A stretch of 64,000 nt of DNA from a virus (IMGVR_UViG_3300010413_000020:1-64000), one strand, 5' to 3'; shown: positions 7,527 to 17,121, counted from the first letter of the stretch. The notes: generated from the sequence alone by a model not told the origin. Made by a program: numbers and translations.

Positions 7527-7757
7527 CTATAAACCCTTTTTAAGTAAGGGATCATGACAGTCGATATGTACTAATTCATATTCAGGGTAAAGATGAACTC
7601 CCGTTTCTCTTAAATTATCTGGATTAGGTCCTACCATCGCTACAATATTAGCGATACAGACTCGATGACCTGGGCCTAAAGGCCGACGACATTTTCCACA
7701 TGTATTGGTATCAACATGTGGATGTGCGTCTTCTGCTTGGAATTGGTCCCATGCCAT
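7527..7757 (-). CDS. Small zinc-binding protein
   Basis: 76 residues. C-G-K-C-R-R-P-L-G-P-G-H-R-V-C in the first half and H-I-D-C near the C-terminus give a treble-clef or LIM-like ligand set (C-x2-C, H/C, H-x2-C). Start ATG at 7757 has GAGGAG upstream. It may mediate protein or nucleic-acid contacts. Confidence 0.65.
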   Translation of the reverse strand: MAWDQFQAEDAHPHVDTNTCGKCRRPLGPGHRVCIANIVAMVGPNPDNLRETGVHLYPEYELVHIDCHDPLLKKGL

Positions 7758-8140
7758 TATCGAACTCCTCTCAACCAGTCTTCCAACGCTCTTTTGGCAG
7801 CAGTTAAAAGCCAGTGGGTTTTTGTTGTGCGATGAGGAATAACGAATTTTTTTCTTTTCAAAGAAGGTTTGACAATTAAGTTTATTAAAGGGGGACTTTC
7901 CGGGTGGATATAACGTTTAATGAGGAGTTTTTCGATAGTACGATTACACGCGGTATTAACTGTTGTTTGTAAATCCGTTCCTTTAACGATAACGACTGCA
8001 GGCATGTTTTCCTTCATATACGGAAGGGTTAAACCTTTTTTAGGAAAGTCTGGGGAACGGAATTGAAACCAAGATACTGCGGCTACAAAAATATCCTTAT
8101 TGGATTCTTTTGTTACAGCAATTCCGGTTTCGATAAGCAT
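7757..8140 (-). CDS. Hypothetical basic protein
   Basis: 127 residues if the ATG at 8140 is used. A longer reading to 8209 (150 residues) would run through one strand of the long inverted repeat at 8183-8195, and neither start has a clear ribosome binding site. The protein is beta-rich in its first half and strongly basic around S-L-K-R-K-K-F-V. No family is recognised. It overlaps the next gene by one base. Confidence 0.55.
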   Translation of the reverse strand: MLIETGIAVTKESNKDIFVAAVSWFQFRSPDFPKKGLTLPYMKENMPAVVIVKGTDLQTTVNTACNRTIEKLLIKRYIHPESPPLINLIVKPSLKRKKFVIPHRTTKTHWLLTAAKRALEDWLRGVR

Positions 8141-8182
8141 AAAAGTAGTTTTGACGTTAACAATCGTTAATGTCAAGAGAAA

Positions 8183-8321
8183 CCGCTCACACTTACTGTG
8201 AGAGGACATTGTTAGCTGATCAGATGGCCTCCCATGTCAGTGGTAGGGCGTAGCCCTGGCACCACTGCTGTTCAGGTACTGTAGTTGCTACAGAGTCCAG
8301 CGTAGTTCTAAGTGTGAGCGG
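8183..8321. ncRNA. Structured RNA candidate, about 140 nt
   Basis: A perfect 13-bp inverted repeat (CCGCTCACACTTA at 8183-8195, TAAGTGTGAGCGG at 8309-8321) encloses three smaller elements: GACAT...ATGTC; AGTGGT...ACCACT around GGGC-GTA-GCCC; and CTGTAG-TTG-CTACAG. This is a closed multi-branch fold lying between two minus-strand genes. It contains CACTGCTGT at 8263-8271, the same nine bases as the linker of the 53-kb repeat RNA. The strand is not certain. It could be a stand-alone RNA or a leader element of the gene at 7757-8140. Confidence 0.65.
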
Positions 8322-8326
8322 AATCT

Positions 8327-8488
8327 CTAGTCTATTTTCTTTCCGAGGTCACGAAGATATTTTTTTGTGAACCGAACTTGTTGTCCACAGTATTTGCAGG
8401 TTCCCTTCTCACCGATTTTTGCAACAATTTTGCCATCGCATTTTGGGTTGGTGCAAAGAATGACTTTAGTTCCTGTTGGGCGTGCCAT
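8327..8488 (-). CDS. Zinc-ribbon mini-protein
   Basis: 53 residues, ATG at 8488 with AAGGAG upstream and TAG at 8329-8327. The order is M-A-R-P-T-G, then C-T-N-P-K-C, then C-K-Y-C-G, then a basic C-terminal helix. This is a single two-knuckle zinc ribbon (C-x4-C ... C-x2-C), typical of small phage nucleic-acid-binding proteins. It lies between the DinG-like helicase and the 140-nt structured element. Confidence 0.75.
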   Translation of the reverse strand: MARPTGTKVILCTNPKCDGKIVAKIGEKGTCKYCGQQVRFTKKYLRDLGKKID

Positions 8489-8512
8489 AATATATCTCCT
8501 TGTTAATGCCTG

Positions 8513-10678
8513 TTAAGAGGCTTTAAAGAACCTATTAACAAACCTTTGCAAGATTGTAAAGTCATCCGTGATTTTTCGATAACCGAGAGTATCGAGTAAT
8601 TTCTTTCCGTAACCCATTCGCTTTTTGTCTTTATCTTGTTCTATTTTATTCATGCGAGCAGCGTGGGTACCTTCATTAGATGTTCCCGTCCAGACGCGAG
8701 TGTCAAGAATAGCTACAAATCCGCGGTCGCTTTGGGTTCGTATTAACCTACCTACACCTTGTTTCATATCAAATATCATGCTGGGTACCATGACTTGCAT
8801 AAATGACTCTTTTCCCGCCACTTCACAAAGTGCTGCTACGATTGGATCTTTAGGATTTGGAAAAGGCAATTTGGGAATAATAACTAATTTTAAACGATCC
8901 CCTGCGACATCAACTCCTTCCCAAAATGATTTTAATCCGAAGAGGACGCTATGTTCATTCGCTAGATATTCATCAAGAGCTGCGGTAGCTTCTCCTTCTT
9001 GAATAATCAGTCTTACTCCTAAATTGGACCAAACTTCTGGGCCTAACTCTGCGAGCACTTCATTCATGTCTGCTTTAGCAGAAAAGAGGACGAATGCGTC
9101 TCCGTTAGTTGCTCCAACAAGTTGCGCAATCTCATTTGAAATTTCTACAATCCATTGTCTTCGTCTCTCGGGCAATCCCTGATGTGCCGGTAGTGGTAAA
9201 TGTCGCGGCAAATACATAATGGCTTGGTTATCCATATCGAATGGCGACGGATATATTTTTTCAACAATGAGTTCGGGTGTGGCTTTTGCAGTTAAACCCT
9301 GCTGCTTACCAATTCCAAATTTATTTTTAGTATAGGAAAAATCTGTGCCCATAGCGAGAGTGGCAGACATAATAATTTTATGGGATATAGTATTCAAGTT
9401 AGGTCCAATGAAATCACCAATATTAAGTGGTTGAACTTTCATTCCTTGTTCATCCATTGTGGTGATAAAAGAGGTTGCGCTTCCCGCGGAAATGCTAGCG
9501 GAAATACGTTCTGCAAAAGATGTGAGTTGTTCATATTTTTTCTGTAGGCGATTCATTCGACTTAGAATTACTACCAATTCATCAGAGGAGTACATGTCGG
9601 ATATTTCAACATTTCCATTAAAACTGTCGTCCAGGAAATCTTTGACTTCACCCATATTGAGCTTGTTGGTTTCAAGCAGGTTTGTAGCACGCCCATAAAA
9701 TTGATTAAGTTCAGAAACTATATTTGTGGGAGAAATTTTACCTGTATCATCTGAAACTTCGCGAGCTTTACGATGTAATTGTTCGTAAGTTTGTTTGAGT
9801 TCATCTAGAGCATTATTAGTACCTTTGGCGGTTGTATGTCCTAAATCGTCAATTAAGCTTCGGAGCATGTCATCCTTTTGAAATGTATTGCGCAGGCGTT
9901 CCAGGCCCTTGAATGTTACTTCATGGGCATATGCGGAGCGATAAGCTTCTGGTGCTTGATGTGCTTCATCGATGATAAGCAAATTGTACGGTCCTAATAG
10001 GGTGCCGGGATTTAGCCGCATATCTAGAGCTAGCAAGTGATGATTAGTGATGACCAAGTTATCATTTTTAGGTGTGGGTTTGCATATTCCTGCAAATTCG
10101 CAATTTTTGAGCACACAATTATCCACAGAAATTTGCGACCACCACCAAGGATAAGACCCTTTCCATTTAGCTACGTCCGCGGGATGTCCCTCAATTCGGG
10201 CTTGATTAATAAACTGAGCATAGTCATTCCGATATTCTGAGGGGACAGCTTTGACTAATCTCCAACAACCATAATTTGCTTTACCTTTATAAACACTGAA
10301 TCTAACTTTACGTCCCATTTTTTCAATAAGAAAGGGAACATCTTTATTCGCTAATTGATCCTGCAATGTTTTCTTGGCTGTTGCAATGATGATACGTTTA
10401 TTTTCTGCCAATAGGGAAGGGATAAGATAGGCAAAACTTTTGCCGATTCCTGTTCCTCCTTCGGCCAGTAAAACTCCTCCGGCTTCAGTATTCAAAATAG
10501 TTTCTACATCTTCACCTAAAGCAATTTGTGTTGGACGAATTTCTTTGTTGATTCCAAATTTTCCATGTTCCAAAATATCGCGTACTTGAGGTGTTAAAGG
10601 AGAACCGCACATGGCGCAATTAATTAGGTTTGGGGCTTTATTATATGGAATCAGTATGGCGCACTTTGGACAACGCAT
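8513..10678 (-). CDS. DinG/XPD-like superfamily 2 DNA helicase
   Basis: 721 residues. Residues 3-24 form a zinc ribbon (C-P-K-C, C-A-M-C). Walker A G-G-T-G-I-G-K-S lies at 74-81 and the DEAH box in L-L-I-I-D-E-A-H-Q. Between them are four cysteines (Y-G-C-W; N-C-V-L-K-N-C; G-I-C) expected to bind a 4Fe-4S cluster as in DinG and XPD. Motif VI reads Q-G-V-G-R-L-I-R-T. The family unwinds DNA 5'-3' and can resolve R-loops. The added N-terminal zinc ribbon is unusual for bacterial DinG. It overlaps the end of the uracil-DNA glycosylase gene, so both are probably co-expressed. Confidence 0.9.
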   Translation of the reverse strand: MRCPKCAILIPYNKAPNLINCAMCGSPLTPQVRDILEHGKFGINKEIRPTQIALGEDVETILNTEAGGVLLAEGGTGIGKSFAYLIPSLLAENKRIIIATAKKTLQDQLANKDVPFLIEKMGRKVRFSVYKGKANYGCWRLVKAVPSEYRNDYAQFINQARIEGHPADVAKWKGSYPWWWSQISVDNCVLKNCEFAGICKPTPKNDNLVITNHHLLALDMRLNPGTLLGPYNLLIIDEAHQAPEAYRSAYAHEVTFKGLERLRNTFQKDDMLRSLIDDLGHTTAKGTNNALDELKQTYEQLHRKAREVSDDTGKISPTNIVSELNQFYGRATNLLETNKLNMGEVKDFLDDSFNGNVEISDMYSSDELVVILSRMNRLQKKYEQLTSFAERISASISAGSATSFITTMDEQGMKVQPLNIGDFIGPNLNTISHKIIMSATLAMGTDFSYTKNKFGIGKQQGLTAKATPELIVEKIYPSPFDMDNQAIMYLPRHLPLPAHQGLPERRRQWIVEISNEIAQLVGATNGDAFVLFSAKADMNEVLAELGPEVWSNLGVRLIIQEGEATAALDEYLANEHSVLFGLKSFWEGVDVAGDRLKLVIIPKLPFPNPKDPIVAALCEVAGKESFMQVMVPSMIFDMKQGVGRLIRTQSDRGFVAILDTRVWTGTSNEGTHAARMNKIEQDKDKKRMGYGKKLLDTLGYRKITDDFTILQRFVNRFFKAS

Positions 10679-11244
10679 TTGGGTTTCGCTCCTTTCGAAA
10701 TACGCAAGGCATTTCGGATGTGATTAGTGAAAGCTTTTTCTAGCTCTCCTCCTCGGTTTCTGCCCAGATAGGCAGGATGGCAAGATAGAATAGCATAAAA
10801 TTTTCCTGTCTTGATGATTTTCCCCATATTTTTCAAAACACTTATCTTGGTTGGGGATTCGTTTAAAATAAATGCTTGGGCATAGCGACCGAAAGCCACT
10901 ATTACCTTAGGCTGTACAACGTTTAATTGAGTTATGAGAAATGGCTTACAGTTAGAGATTTCCTCTATTGTGGGATCTCTATTCTCGGGAGGACGACATT
11001 TTAAAACGTTCAATATATGATAATCTTTATTTCGTTGGAGGCGTGCTTTGAAGGCTGCGGCTTCGAGGATATCTCCAGCCATCCCATAGAAGGGGATACC
11101 TGTTTCATCTTCTCTACGACCAGGAGCTTCTCCAAGGAAAACAATAGGACAGGGAACCGGTCCTTCACCGATAACTACGTTTGTTCGGTGTTGCGCCAAT
11201 TCGGCGCATTTTTTGCATCTCTCTATTTTAGCGGTGAGTTTCAT
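10651..11244 (-). CDS. Family 4-type uracil-DNA glycosylase (4Fe-4S)
   Basis: 197 residues. Iron-sulfur ligands C10, C13, C83 and C99 are in the expected spacing. Motif 1 reads G-E-A-P-G-R-R-E-D, followed by G-x-P-F-Y-G-M-A-G. L-K-C-R-P-P-E-N-R precedes the second cysteine pair, and S-C-H-P-A-Y-L is the C-terminal catalytic-loop motif. The enzyme removes uracil from DNA in base-excision repair. Its presence argues against uracil-substituted phage DNA. A second UDG-like domain is fused to the DNA polymerase of this phage. It heads the minus-strand unit with the DinG-like helicase. Confidence 0.9.
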   Translation of the reverse strand: MKLTAKIERCKKCAELAQHRTNVVIGEGPVPCPIVFLGEAPGRREDETGIPFYGMAGDILEAAAFKARLQRNKDYHILNVLKCRPPENRDPTIEEISNCKPFLITQLNVVQPKVIVAFGRYAQAFILNESPTKISVLKNMGKIIKTGKFYAILSCHPAYLGRNRGGELEKAFTNHIRNALRISKGAKPKCVVQSAPY

Positions 11245-11335
11245 CTGTGAGCCCTTTCGTTTTACTGGTGATACGCCTTCCTTATACCAGCCTTTTTGTG
11301 TATAGTCGGATTAACAGACCATAAGGAGGTTAGTT

Positions 11336-11968
11336 ATGACAGATCGTATGAAACCCACAGAGGCCCCGCTGATTGGGGATTTCCAAGGACCCCAAGGGAA
11401 TAAACCTCGGCAGTCCCGCGAGATTGAAAATTTGGAGGATTTACAACGTAATGTATTAGAAAAGGATACGGAGAGTAAACCTGAACTTCCTAAAAAAGCT
11501 CCTAAAGATCCAGTGCAAGCGTATAAAGAGCAACTAAAAGAAAATGGCCTTACGATAGAAAAGGCTCGAATTATTCGGGACAACATGCTTTTTAATCATT
11601 TCCATGAAGAAACTTACATGTTGGGAAATAAGTTACCGGTGGTTCTTCGAACCAGAGTATACGGAGATGCTCAGCGAGCTATGCGAAGATTAGAGGTAGA
11701 GGCTCCGTCTTATGCTATGGCTATTAATGATTTAGTGGCGCACTGTAATATGGCGGCTTCTTTAAGTAAGTATGGGGATACAACTTTCAAACTATATACC
11801 CCTAAAGATAAGGCTTCAGATGAAGATATTGAAAAATCATTTGAAGAGCGTTCAAAGTTTTTAGTTCAACTACCGACTACTCTTTTAGACCGTATTATGC
11901 AGTATGCCGAAAAATTTGATTTGATGATTGCTGCTGTTTTTGCTGACGGGGCCCCCGAGGATTTTTAA
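11336..11968 (+). CDS. Tail assembly chaperone, upstream frame (gpG-like)
   Basis: 210 residues, start ATG with AAGGAGGT upstream. The N-terminus is polar and disordered; the rest is helical (E-R-S-K-F-L-V-Q-L-P-T-T-L-L-D-R-I). It is assigned from position: it directly precedes the tape measure gene and ends in GAT-TTT-TAA, where a -1 slip would continue into a second open frame. This is the arrangement of the lambda G/GT chaperones, which coat the tape measure during tail assembly. Sequence similarity to known chaperones was not recognised, so the assignment rests on context. Confidence 0.6.
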   Translation: MTDRMKPTEAPLIGDFQGPQGNKPRQSREIENLEDLQRNVLEKDTESKPELPKKAPKDPVQAYKEQLKENGLTIEKARIIRDNMLFNHFHEETYMLGNKLPVVLRTRVYGDAQRAMRRLEVEAPSYAMAINDLVAHCNMAASLSKYGDTTFKLYTPKDKASDEDIEKSFEERSKFLVQLPTTLLDRIMQYAEKFDLMIAAVFADGAPEDF

Positions 11969-12333
11969 CGACGGCAGCGGGACAAGTTAGAGCATATTGT
12001 TTGCTATATGGAATCCCGCTGCCACAGATAGGTACTTTTGAATTTTATATTCTTCTTGAGAGCATTAAACGTAAGAAACGCGAAAAGGCAGCATTTGCTA
12101 AACTCATTACAGAGTTAGCTATCGAAAGTGGATTAGTACAACGGGAAGCAGCAACACTATTACTTATAGAATACGAAGAAGAATTACACCAATTCAAGTA
12201 TAATTACAAATATGTACCTGTAGGACGACGTTTGAAAACTGTAGAAAAAGAGAGGGAGACTGCGGATTTACAGATACTCAAAAAAGTTTCTGGTCTCACC
12301 GTGAAAGATAACGATGCCGGACGACCAAAATAA
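11965..12333 (+). CDS. Tail assembly chaperone, -1 frame extension (gpT-like)
   Basis: An open frame, -1 relative to the upstream gene, runs from 11947 to 12333. It has no ATG or ribosome binding site at its beginning, so it is probably read only after a -1 slip at T-TTT-TAA (11962-11968), where tRNA-Phe re-pairs perfectly while the stop codon occupies the A site. Across the junction the product would read ...E-D-F-L-T-T-A-A-G-Q-V-R. The remainder is a charged helical domain (L-E-S-I-K-R-K-K-R-E-K-A-A-F-A-K-L). It overlaps the tape measure start by 20 bases. Confidence 0.6.
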   Translation, partial: LTTAAGQVRAYCLLYGIPLPQIGTFEFYILLESIKRKKREKAAFAKLITELAIESGLVQREAATLLLIEYEEELHQFKYNYKYVPVGRRLKTVEKERETADLQILKKVSGLTVKDNDAGRPK

Positions 12334-15300
12334 TTATAATCCTATGCAGGCAAATTTGGGTCTTATACCTAACCAGGGACCTATCGGGATGCCGACACCT
12401 TCTCCTGCAGATACTGCATTACGTCTTACTGAACAGGCAAATGCACAACTAGAACATGCTCGTTCTATGACCGCTGCTGCGTCTGCTTTTGGTGAACAGT
12501 TTCGTCAACAGTTTCAAATGATACAACGACAACAGTCGATGTCACCCTATGCTGCACAAATGTTGGCACAAAATATGCCAGGAACTCCGCAATATCGAGG
12601 GGGAATGTTACCATCACCTTTAACGATGACTCCTGCTACAACAGGGGTTTTTCGACCTCCACCGCAAGCCCCAACATTTGCGCCTGTTCCTCCAATGTAT
12701 GTTCCTCGATTTGATACTCCTATAACGCCCCGAATGCCGCGTCCAATGTTTCGTTCTCCTTATGAGCAAGAAATGGAAGCTCAGGATGTTCGAGCAGATC
12801 GTTGGGCAGCGGGAGGGGCGCAGATACCTAACTTTGCAGCGCAAGCAGCGACTATCGCAGGAGGTGCCTGGGCGGGACGGCATCTTATGGGGCGTATGGG
12901 ATTAGGTGGTCGTTGGGGTGGTTTAGCGGGTTTGGCTCTTGGAGCGGCAGGAACAATGGCTGCGGGTATCCCGGAAGCTGTGGGCAATATTGCCAACTTT
13001 GCTATGCGGCCTTTTAGGGAACGACAGGAGATGGGGGCTGCAATGCAGCGAATGTCTCGTGATTGGGTTGTTACGGGACCACAGTTACATCCTTTAGGCC
13101 GAGGATTAACGCGAGAAGCTGCAGTTGAATTCGGAGGAGCGGTACGGAATCTTGCGGGGGACCAAGGGTTTCAACAACAAACTGGAGAAATGTTCAATCG
13201 TCAGGATTTGATGAACATTACGCGGCAAGGAGGACGTGCAGGTCTTTTCGATATGGCACAGTCAGTTCCTCAGATTCAAAATCAACTTCGACAAACGGCT
13301 ATAACTATCCGACAGTTTATGGAACTGACAAATGACCCCGATGTTTCTAATGTCATTCGGCAGATGGGACAGTTGCGCCAATTCGGTATGACGCAGCAGG
13401 AAATGTTAACCGCAGCTCAAGGAATGCGTACTTTTGCGCGGGCCGCAGGAACTACTATTGGTGGAATCCAACAAATTGGGGGATTACCGGGAGCGATGAC
13501 ATTTCAACAAGCAGGACTTACTCCTGGAACAGGTTTTCAGTATGGTAATTTTGCTGCAGCATCTGCTCGACAACTTGTAGCGGCTGGCGGGGTTAATCCT
13601 CGTCAATTGGCTTTATTAGGAGGAGTTCAAGGAATTGCTCAGCGAGATATTCAAGCCCAGGCAGCGTTAGGTTCTATGCCGTTGTACGGTGCTGCTATGG
13701 CGCAATATGGACCGCAAGGTTGGGGGGTGAACACGGGCGCGGTAGGACAACGTGGAGGTGGTGCTTTTGGAATGGTTCAGGGCGCGATTGGTGCTATGAA
13801 TCAAGCAATGCAACAAGGAGGACTCGGGGCACTTGCTTCATTCCCGTTGTCTCAACGAGAAATTCAGGATGAAGCACTTTCTAGAATGACTCCTCAACAG
13901 CAGATGGCGCAACGTTTTCAGATGGCAATGACAACGGGTCAACAATTGGGACTTCGTGGTCGTGGCGGATTTGCTGCGGGAGCTCGTATTCTTTTTGGTG
14001 ATGAAGTTGCTACTCAGATGATGCATCAAGCGGAGAGTCCCGGATTCTGGAGAGGTCAACGTCAAATAATTCAGCGACAACAACAAGAATTAGCATTTCA
14101 ACAACGTCAACAGATGTTGGCAGCTGCTCCTTTCTTAGGAGGTATTCCTAGAGATATTGCTGCAGCTACTGGGATTACAGGTGCGGCACGAGGAATTGGG
14201 CGTGCTTTTGAAGATATGCGCGAAGGAATAGGAGAGGCAGGAGCTGCAGTAGGTGGTGTTGTTGGAGAAATAGGGGGATTATATCGGGAATGGGAGGCGG
14301 GGCAACGAGGAGTAATGCGGCGGGAACTTACATCTGGAGCAGGAGGGCCTGCTGCGGGAGTTCGAGCGCGAGCAGAAGGTGGAGGTAATTTCAGAGATTT
14401 AGTTAAGGCGCAGCAGCGCGGAGAATTTTGGAGTGATAAAGGAGCTCAAAGTCTTGATACATCCGCGCAAGCTTTAATGAATGCTGTTAATCTTAAAGAG
14501 CGGGGAGTACCGGGAGCGGTAGCTGCAATGGGTGGGCCTTTCGAAATATTAGGAACAACAATGCCCGAAACCGGAGCGATGATTAGTTCTTATGCTCGCT
14601 ATACGGCGGATGAACAAGAGAAGCGAAATGTTTTGCGCGGGTATATTACTGAAGCTTCTAGGACTCTCAATATCATCGATGAATCCAAAGTAATTGGCGG
14701 GCGCGAAGAGAATGTCGCTAAAGTAGAAACGGCTATTGAAAAAGCTCTTGGGTCAAAATCAGGAATTAAAGGATACGACGTTATTAGAGCTGCGGGAAGA
14801 AAACTCGATGAGATGGTATACAATCGAGGAAAATACGGAGAGAACATAACACAAGCGGATAGACATCGAGCAATAATAGAAGGAATAATGGAAGCTTCGG
14901 GAGGAAAAGTAGATATAAAAAGGGCTAGACAATTAGCTGCTAAAATAGGTTCTCAGCCCCATTTATTGCATGACATGGAAGTTCAGGTAACTCATTATGC
15001 TCGGCAGGATGCGTTAGACCCTTCTTTATACGTTGGACAGGAAGAGGATCATAGGGCGTCTGTATTTAAACAAATAACTAAAGCAACAAATCAGCGTGTT
15101 GAGTCTCTCCAAAATCAAATAGAAACGATGGAAGAGAAGTTGGATCTTGATCCTTTTATGGGGTATTACAGCGAAGAAGAAGAGAAAATTCAGAAATTAG
15201 CAGCGGGATGGGGAGGTAAAGGTACGGCAATTCGTGCTATGGCATTATTAGCTGAGACTGGAGATATGACGGCAGAAGAACGGCGTGCTAATCAGAAAAA

Positions 15301-15988
15301 GTGGAGAGCAGTAGCCGACAAATATAAGTTGACCAGTAAAGAACGCCGAGATGCGGAGAATGAAGCTCGACAATTCGCTGCAAAAAATACTGATATTGCC
15401 GATAGATTACGAGAAGCCGCAAAAGCGGGTACCGTACAACAATTAGAAAGATACGGTATAACTCAGCAAGAAATAGGAATTCAGTCTGCTTTTTCTAGTA
15501 AAGGTTTTATGGGAGAATTTGCTCCTTATTCTGAAAAACTTCCTGGATTTATGGCTACTGCAACAGAGCCAGGTGCCGTATCCGCAAGGTCAATTGCACA
15601 ACAATTTACGGACCCTGAGTTAGCAGAGATGGCAAGAACTGGAGGAGCAAAAGGTCGGCGTTGGGCCGCTATTTTTAGAAAAGCTAAGGGAACTGGGGAG
15701 GAAGCTACCAAAGCGCAAGAACTTATTACTCGAGAAGCTGCACGACAAAGTGAGATTAGTGAAAAAGGGGTGGAAGAAGCAGCAGCGATGACTTCTGAAG
15801 AAAGAATAGAGAAGTGGCAAGGAGGTAAAGGCAAAGGACTTGCCGCCTCTGATCGCGCTATGGCCGATATGCAAGCTGTATTTTCTGAATTTGGTACGGC
15901 AGTACAAGTTTTCGCTCAAGGGTCTCAACGATTACAGCAGGCTATGAATTCTGAGATGGCTAATAATCTCGCCAAAGGAGGCACCTAA
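12314..15988 (+). CDS. Tail tape measure protein
   Basis: 1224 residues, the expected position and size for the ruler that sets tail length. The N-terminal 150 residues are Gln/Pro/Met-rich and low in complexity. A Gly/Ala-rich hydrophobic segment around residues 175-225 could span the membrane during DNA ejection. Long Gln/Ala/Arg-rich helices follow, then a charged coiled-coil C-terminal half rich in Glu and Lys. The preceding chaperone pair and following tail genes support the call. By the usual rule of about 1.5 angstrom per residue the tail would be roughly 180 nm. Confidence 0.8.
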   Translation: MPDDQNNYNPMQANLGLIPNQGPIGMPTPSPADTALRLTEQANAQLEHARSMTAAASAFGEQFRQQFQMIQRQQSMSPYAAQMLAQNMPGTPQYRGGMLPSPLTMTPATTGVFRPPPQAPTFAPVPPMYVPRFDTPITPRMPRPMFRSPYEQEMEAQDVRADRWAAGGAQIPNFAAQAATIAGGAWAGRHLMGRMGLGGRWGGLAGLALGAAGTMAAGIPEAVGNIANFAMRPFRERQEMGAAMQRMSRDWVVTGPQLHPLGRGLTREAAVEFGGAVRNLAGDQGFQQQTGEMFNRQDLMNITRQGGRAGLFDMAQSVPQIQNQLRQTAITIRQFMELTNDPDVSNVIRQMGQLRQFGMTQQEMLTAAQGMRTFARAAGTTIGGIQQIGGLPGAMTFQQAGLTPGTGFQYGNFAAASARQLVAAGGVNPRQLALLGGVQGIAQRDIQAQAALGSMPLYGAAMAQYGPQGWGVNTGAVGQRGGGAFGMVQGAIGAMNQAMQQGGLGALASFPLSQREIQDEALSRMTPQQQMAQRFQMAMTTGQQLGLRGRGGFAAGARILFGDEVATQMMHQAESPGFWRGQRQIIQRQQQELAFQQRQQMLAAAPFLGGIPRDIAAATGITGAARGIGRAFEDMREGIGEAGAAVGGVVGEIGGLYREWEAGQRGVMRRELTSGAGGPAAGVRARAEGGGNFRDLVKAQQRGEFWSDKGAQSLDTSAQALMNAVNLKERGVPGAVAAMGGPFEILGTTMPETGAMISSYARYTADEQEKRNVLRGYITEASRTLNIIDESKVIGGREENVAKVETAIEKALGSKSGIKGYDVIRAAGRKLDEMVYNRGKYGENITQADRHRAIIEGIMEASGGKVDIKRARQLAAKIGSQPHLLHDMEVQVTHYARQDALDPSLYVGQEEDHRASVFKQITKATNQRVESLQNQIETMEEKLDLDPFMGYYSEEEEKIQKLAAGWGGKGTAIRAMALLAETGDMTAEERRANQKKWRAVADKYKLTSKERRDAENEARQFAAKNTDIADRLREAAKAGTVQQLERYGITQQEIGIQSAFSSKGFMGEFAPYSEKLPGFMATATEPGAVSARSIAQQFTDPELAEMARTGGAKGRRWAAIFRKAKGTGEEATKAQELITREAARQSEISEKGVEEAAAMTSEERIEKWQGGKGKGLAASDRAMADMQAVFSEFGTAVQVFAQGSQRLQQAMNSEMANNLAKGGT

Positions 15989-16200
15989 TGGTTGATACTC
16001 GTTTGCGATACACGTTACCTCGAGCTGAAAATTTCTTGAGCATCGTAGCAATAAATATTATTAGCAATCTGATTAATACGAATGAAGGAAAAATTACAGT
16101 GGCTCCGCTAGTTCAAAGGGCTTATAGTATTGTAAATGAAACAGGTGTAATCCCTTACAAGGATTATCTGGCTGATGTAGAGTTTTTACCGGAGCAGTAG
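15988..16200 (+). CDS. Small tail-region hypothetical protein
   Basis: 70 residues, overlapping the tape measure stop (TAATG) with AAAGGAGG upstream. Mainly helical (F-L-S-I-V-A-I-N-I-I-S-N-L-I) with an acidic end. No family is recognised; its position suggests a minor tail component. Confidence 0.65.
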   Translation: MVDTRLRYTLPRAENFLSIVAINIISNLINTNEGKITVAPLVQRAYSIVNETGVIPYKDYLADVEFLPEQ

Positions 16201-17121
16201 ATGGCGAGTCAACCGGGTTTAGGAATTTCAGATAGATTTATCGAGTATATGCTCGATGGGGCTATGTACGGTGCTTCTCGTGGTCGTTTACAAAATGCTT
16301 ATGGAGTACATTCGGCTTGGCCTTTTATGTCTCCTAAATACGCTAAACATAAAGCTGGCAGAAATCATGAATTCGAAGATACGATGGCCCGGATGTTCAT
16401 CCAGGTTCCCCCTGATTTATACACAAAGTTCCTCGCATCCCTAGAAGATCCCGAAACTGAAAAAATTGCGAAAATTTTGACTGGTGACGATATTAAACAA
16501 GGAGGAGTCGGTTATTTAGATTTCTTTCTTCAAAATGCTACACATTCTTTTAATGAGAAAGTACAGGTAGTTGAAACTCTGTCTGATAGCTATGTAGCAT
16601 TTTTCTTTGGGCATAGTGCCCCCATTTTTAGTTACCAAGGAACCTTAATGAATACGTATCAGGATGATTGGACGATGCGTATGTTTCGTATTTTTCGTGA
16701 TCTGGGAAGAGGAACACAATTAGCTAAACGTGGTTTTGTATTGCGTTTGCGTTATGATTCCATGATTGTTTCTGGGGCTATGGTTAATTTTCAATGGAGT
16801 TTACAAGCAGGACAAGAGATAGCGTGTCCATTTTCGTTTAATTTGTTAGTTAAAAACATTCAGATAATTTACGGTGGATTAGCTCAACCTACAGATCTGA
16901 TAAATGAAAAACATTTTGCTCCTGAAGGATTTCATTTAGAAGATACAGGACAAACAAATAATCCTGCTTCGCAAACTTATTTAGGTTCTCCCCCTGGGTC
17001 TCCTGAAGGAGTCTCGGAAGCCACGTCGGAAGGTGAAATCGGTGCAGGGGGCGTAGATATTGATACAGATATAGATGCTACAGGAACTTATTATGAAGAC
17101 CCTGATAGAGATGAAGATTAG
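16201..17121 (+). CDS. Putative tail/baseplate structural protein
   Basis: 306 residues, starting directly after the previous stop. The core (residues about 110-230) looks like a beta-sandwich with alternating hydrophobic residues and R-D-L-G-R-G-T-Q-L-A, reminiscent of tail-tube initiator or hub-adaptor proteins of myophages. The last 55 residues are Gly/Pro/acidic and disordered. Named from position between the tape measure and fibre genes; no precise family is claimed. Confidence 0.5.
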   Translation: MASQPGLGISDRFIEYMLDGAMYGASRGRLQNAYGVHSAWPFMSPKYAKHKAGRNHEFEDTMARMFIQVPPDLYTKFLASLEDPETEKIAKILTGDDIKQGGVGYLDFFLQNATHSFNEKVQVVETLSDSYVAFFFGHSAPIFSYQGTLMNTYQDDWTMRMFRIFRDLGRGTQLAKRGFVLRLRYDSMIVSGAMVNFQWSLQAGQEIACPFSFNLLVKNIQIIYGGLAQPTDLINEKHFAPEGFHLEDTGQTNNPASQTYLGSPPGSPEGVSEATSEGEIGAGGVDIDTDIDATGTYYEDPDRDED

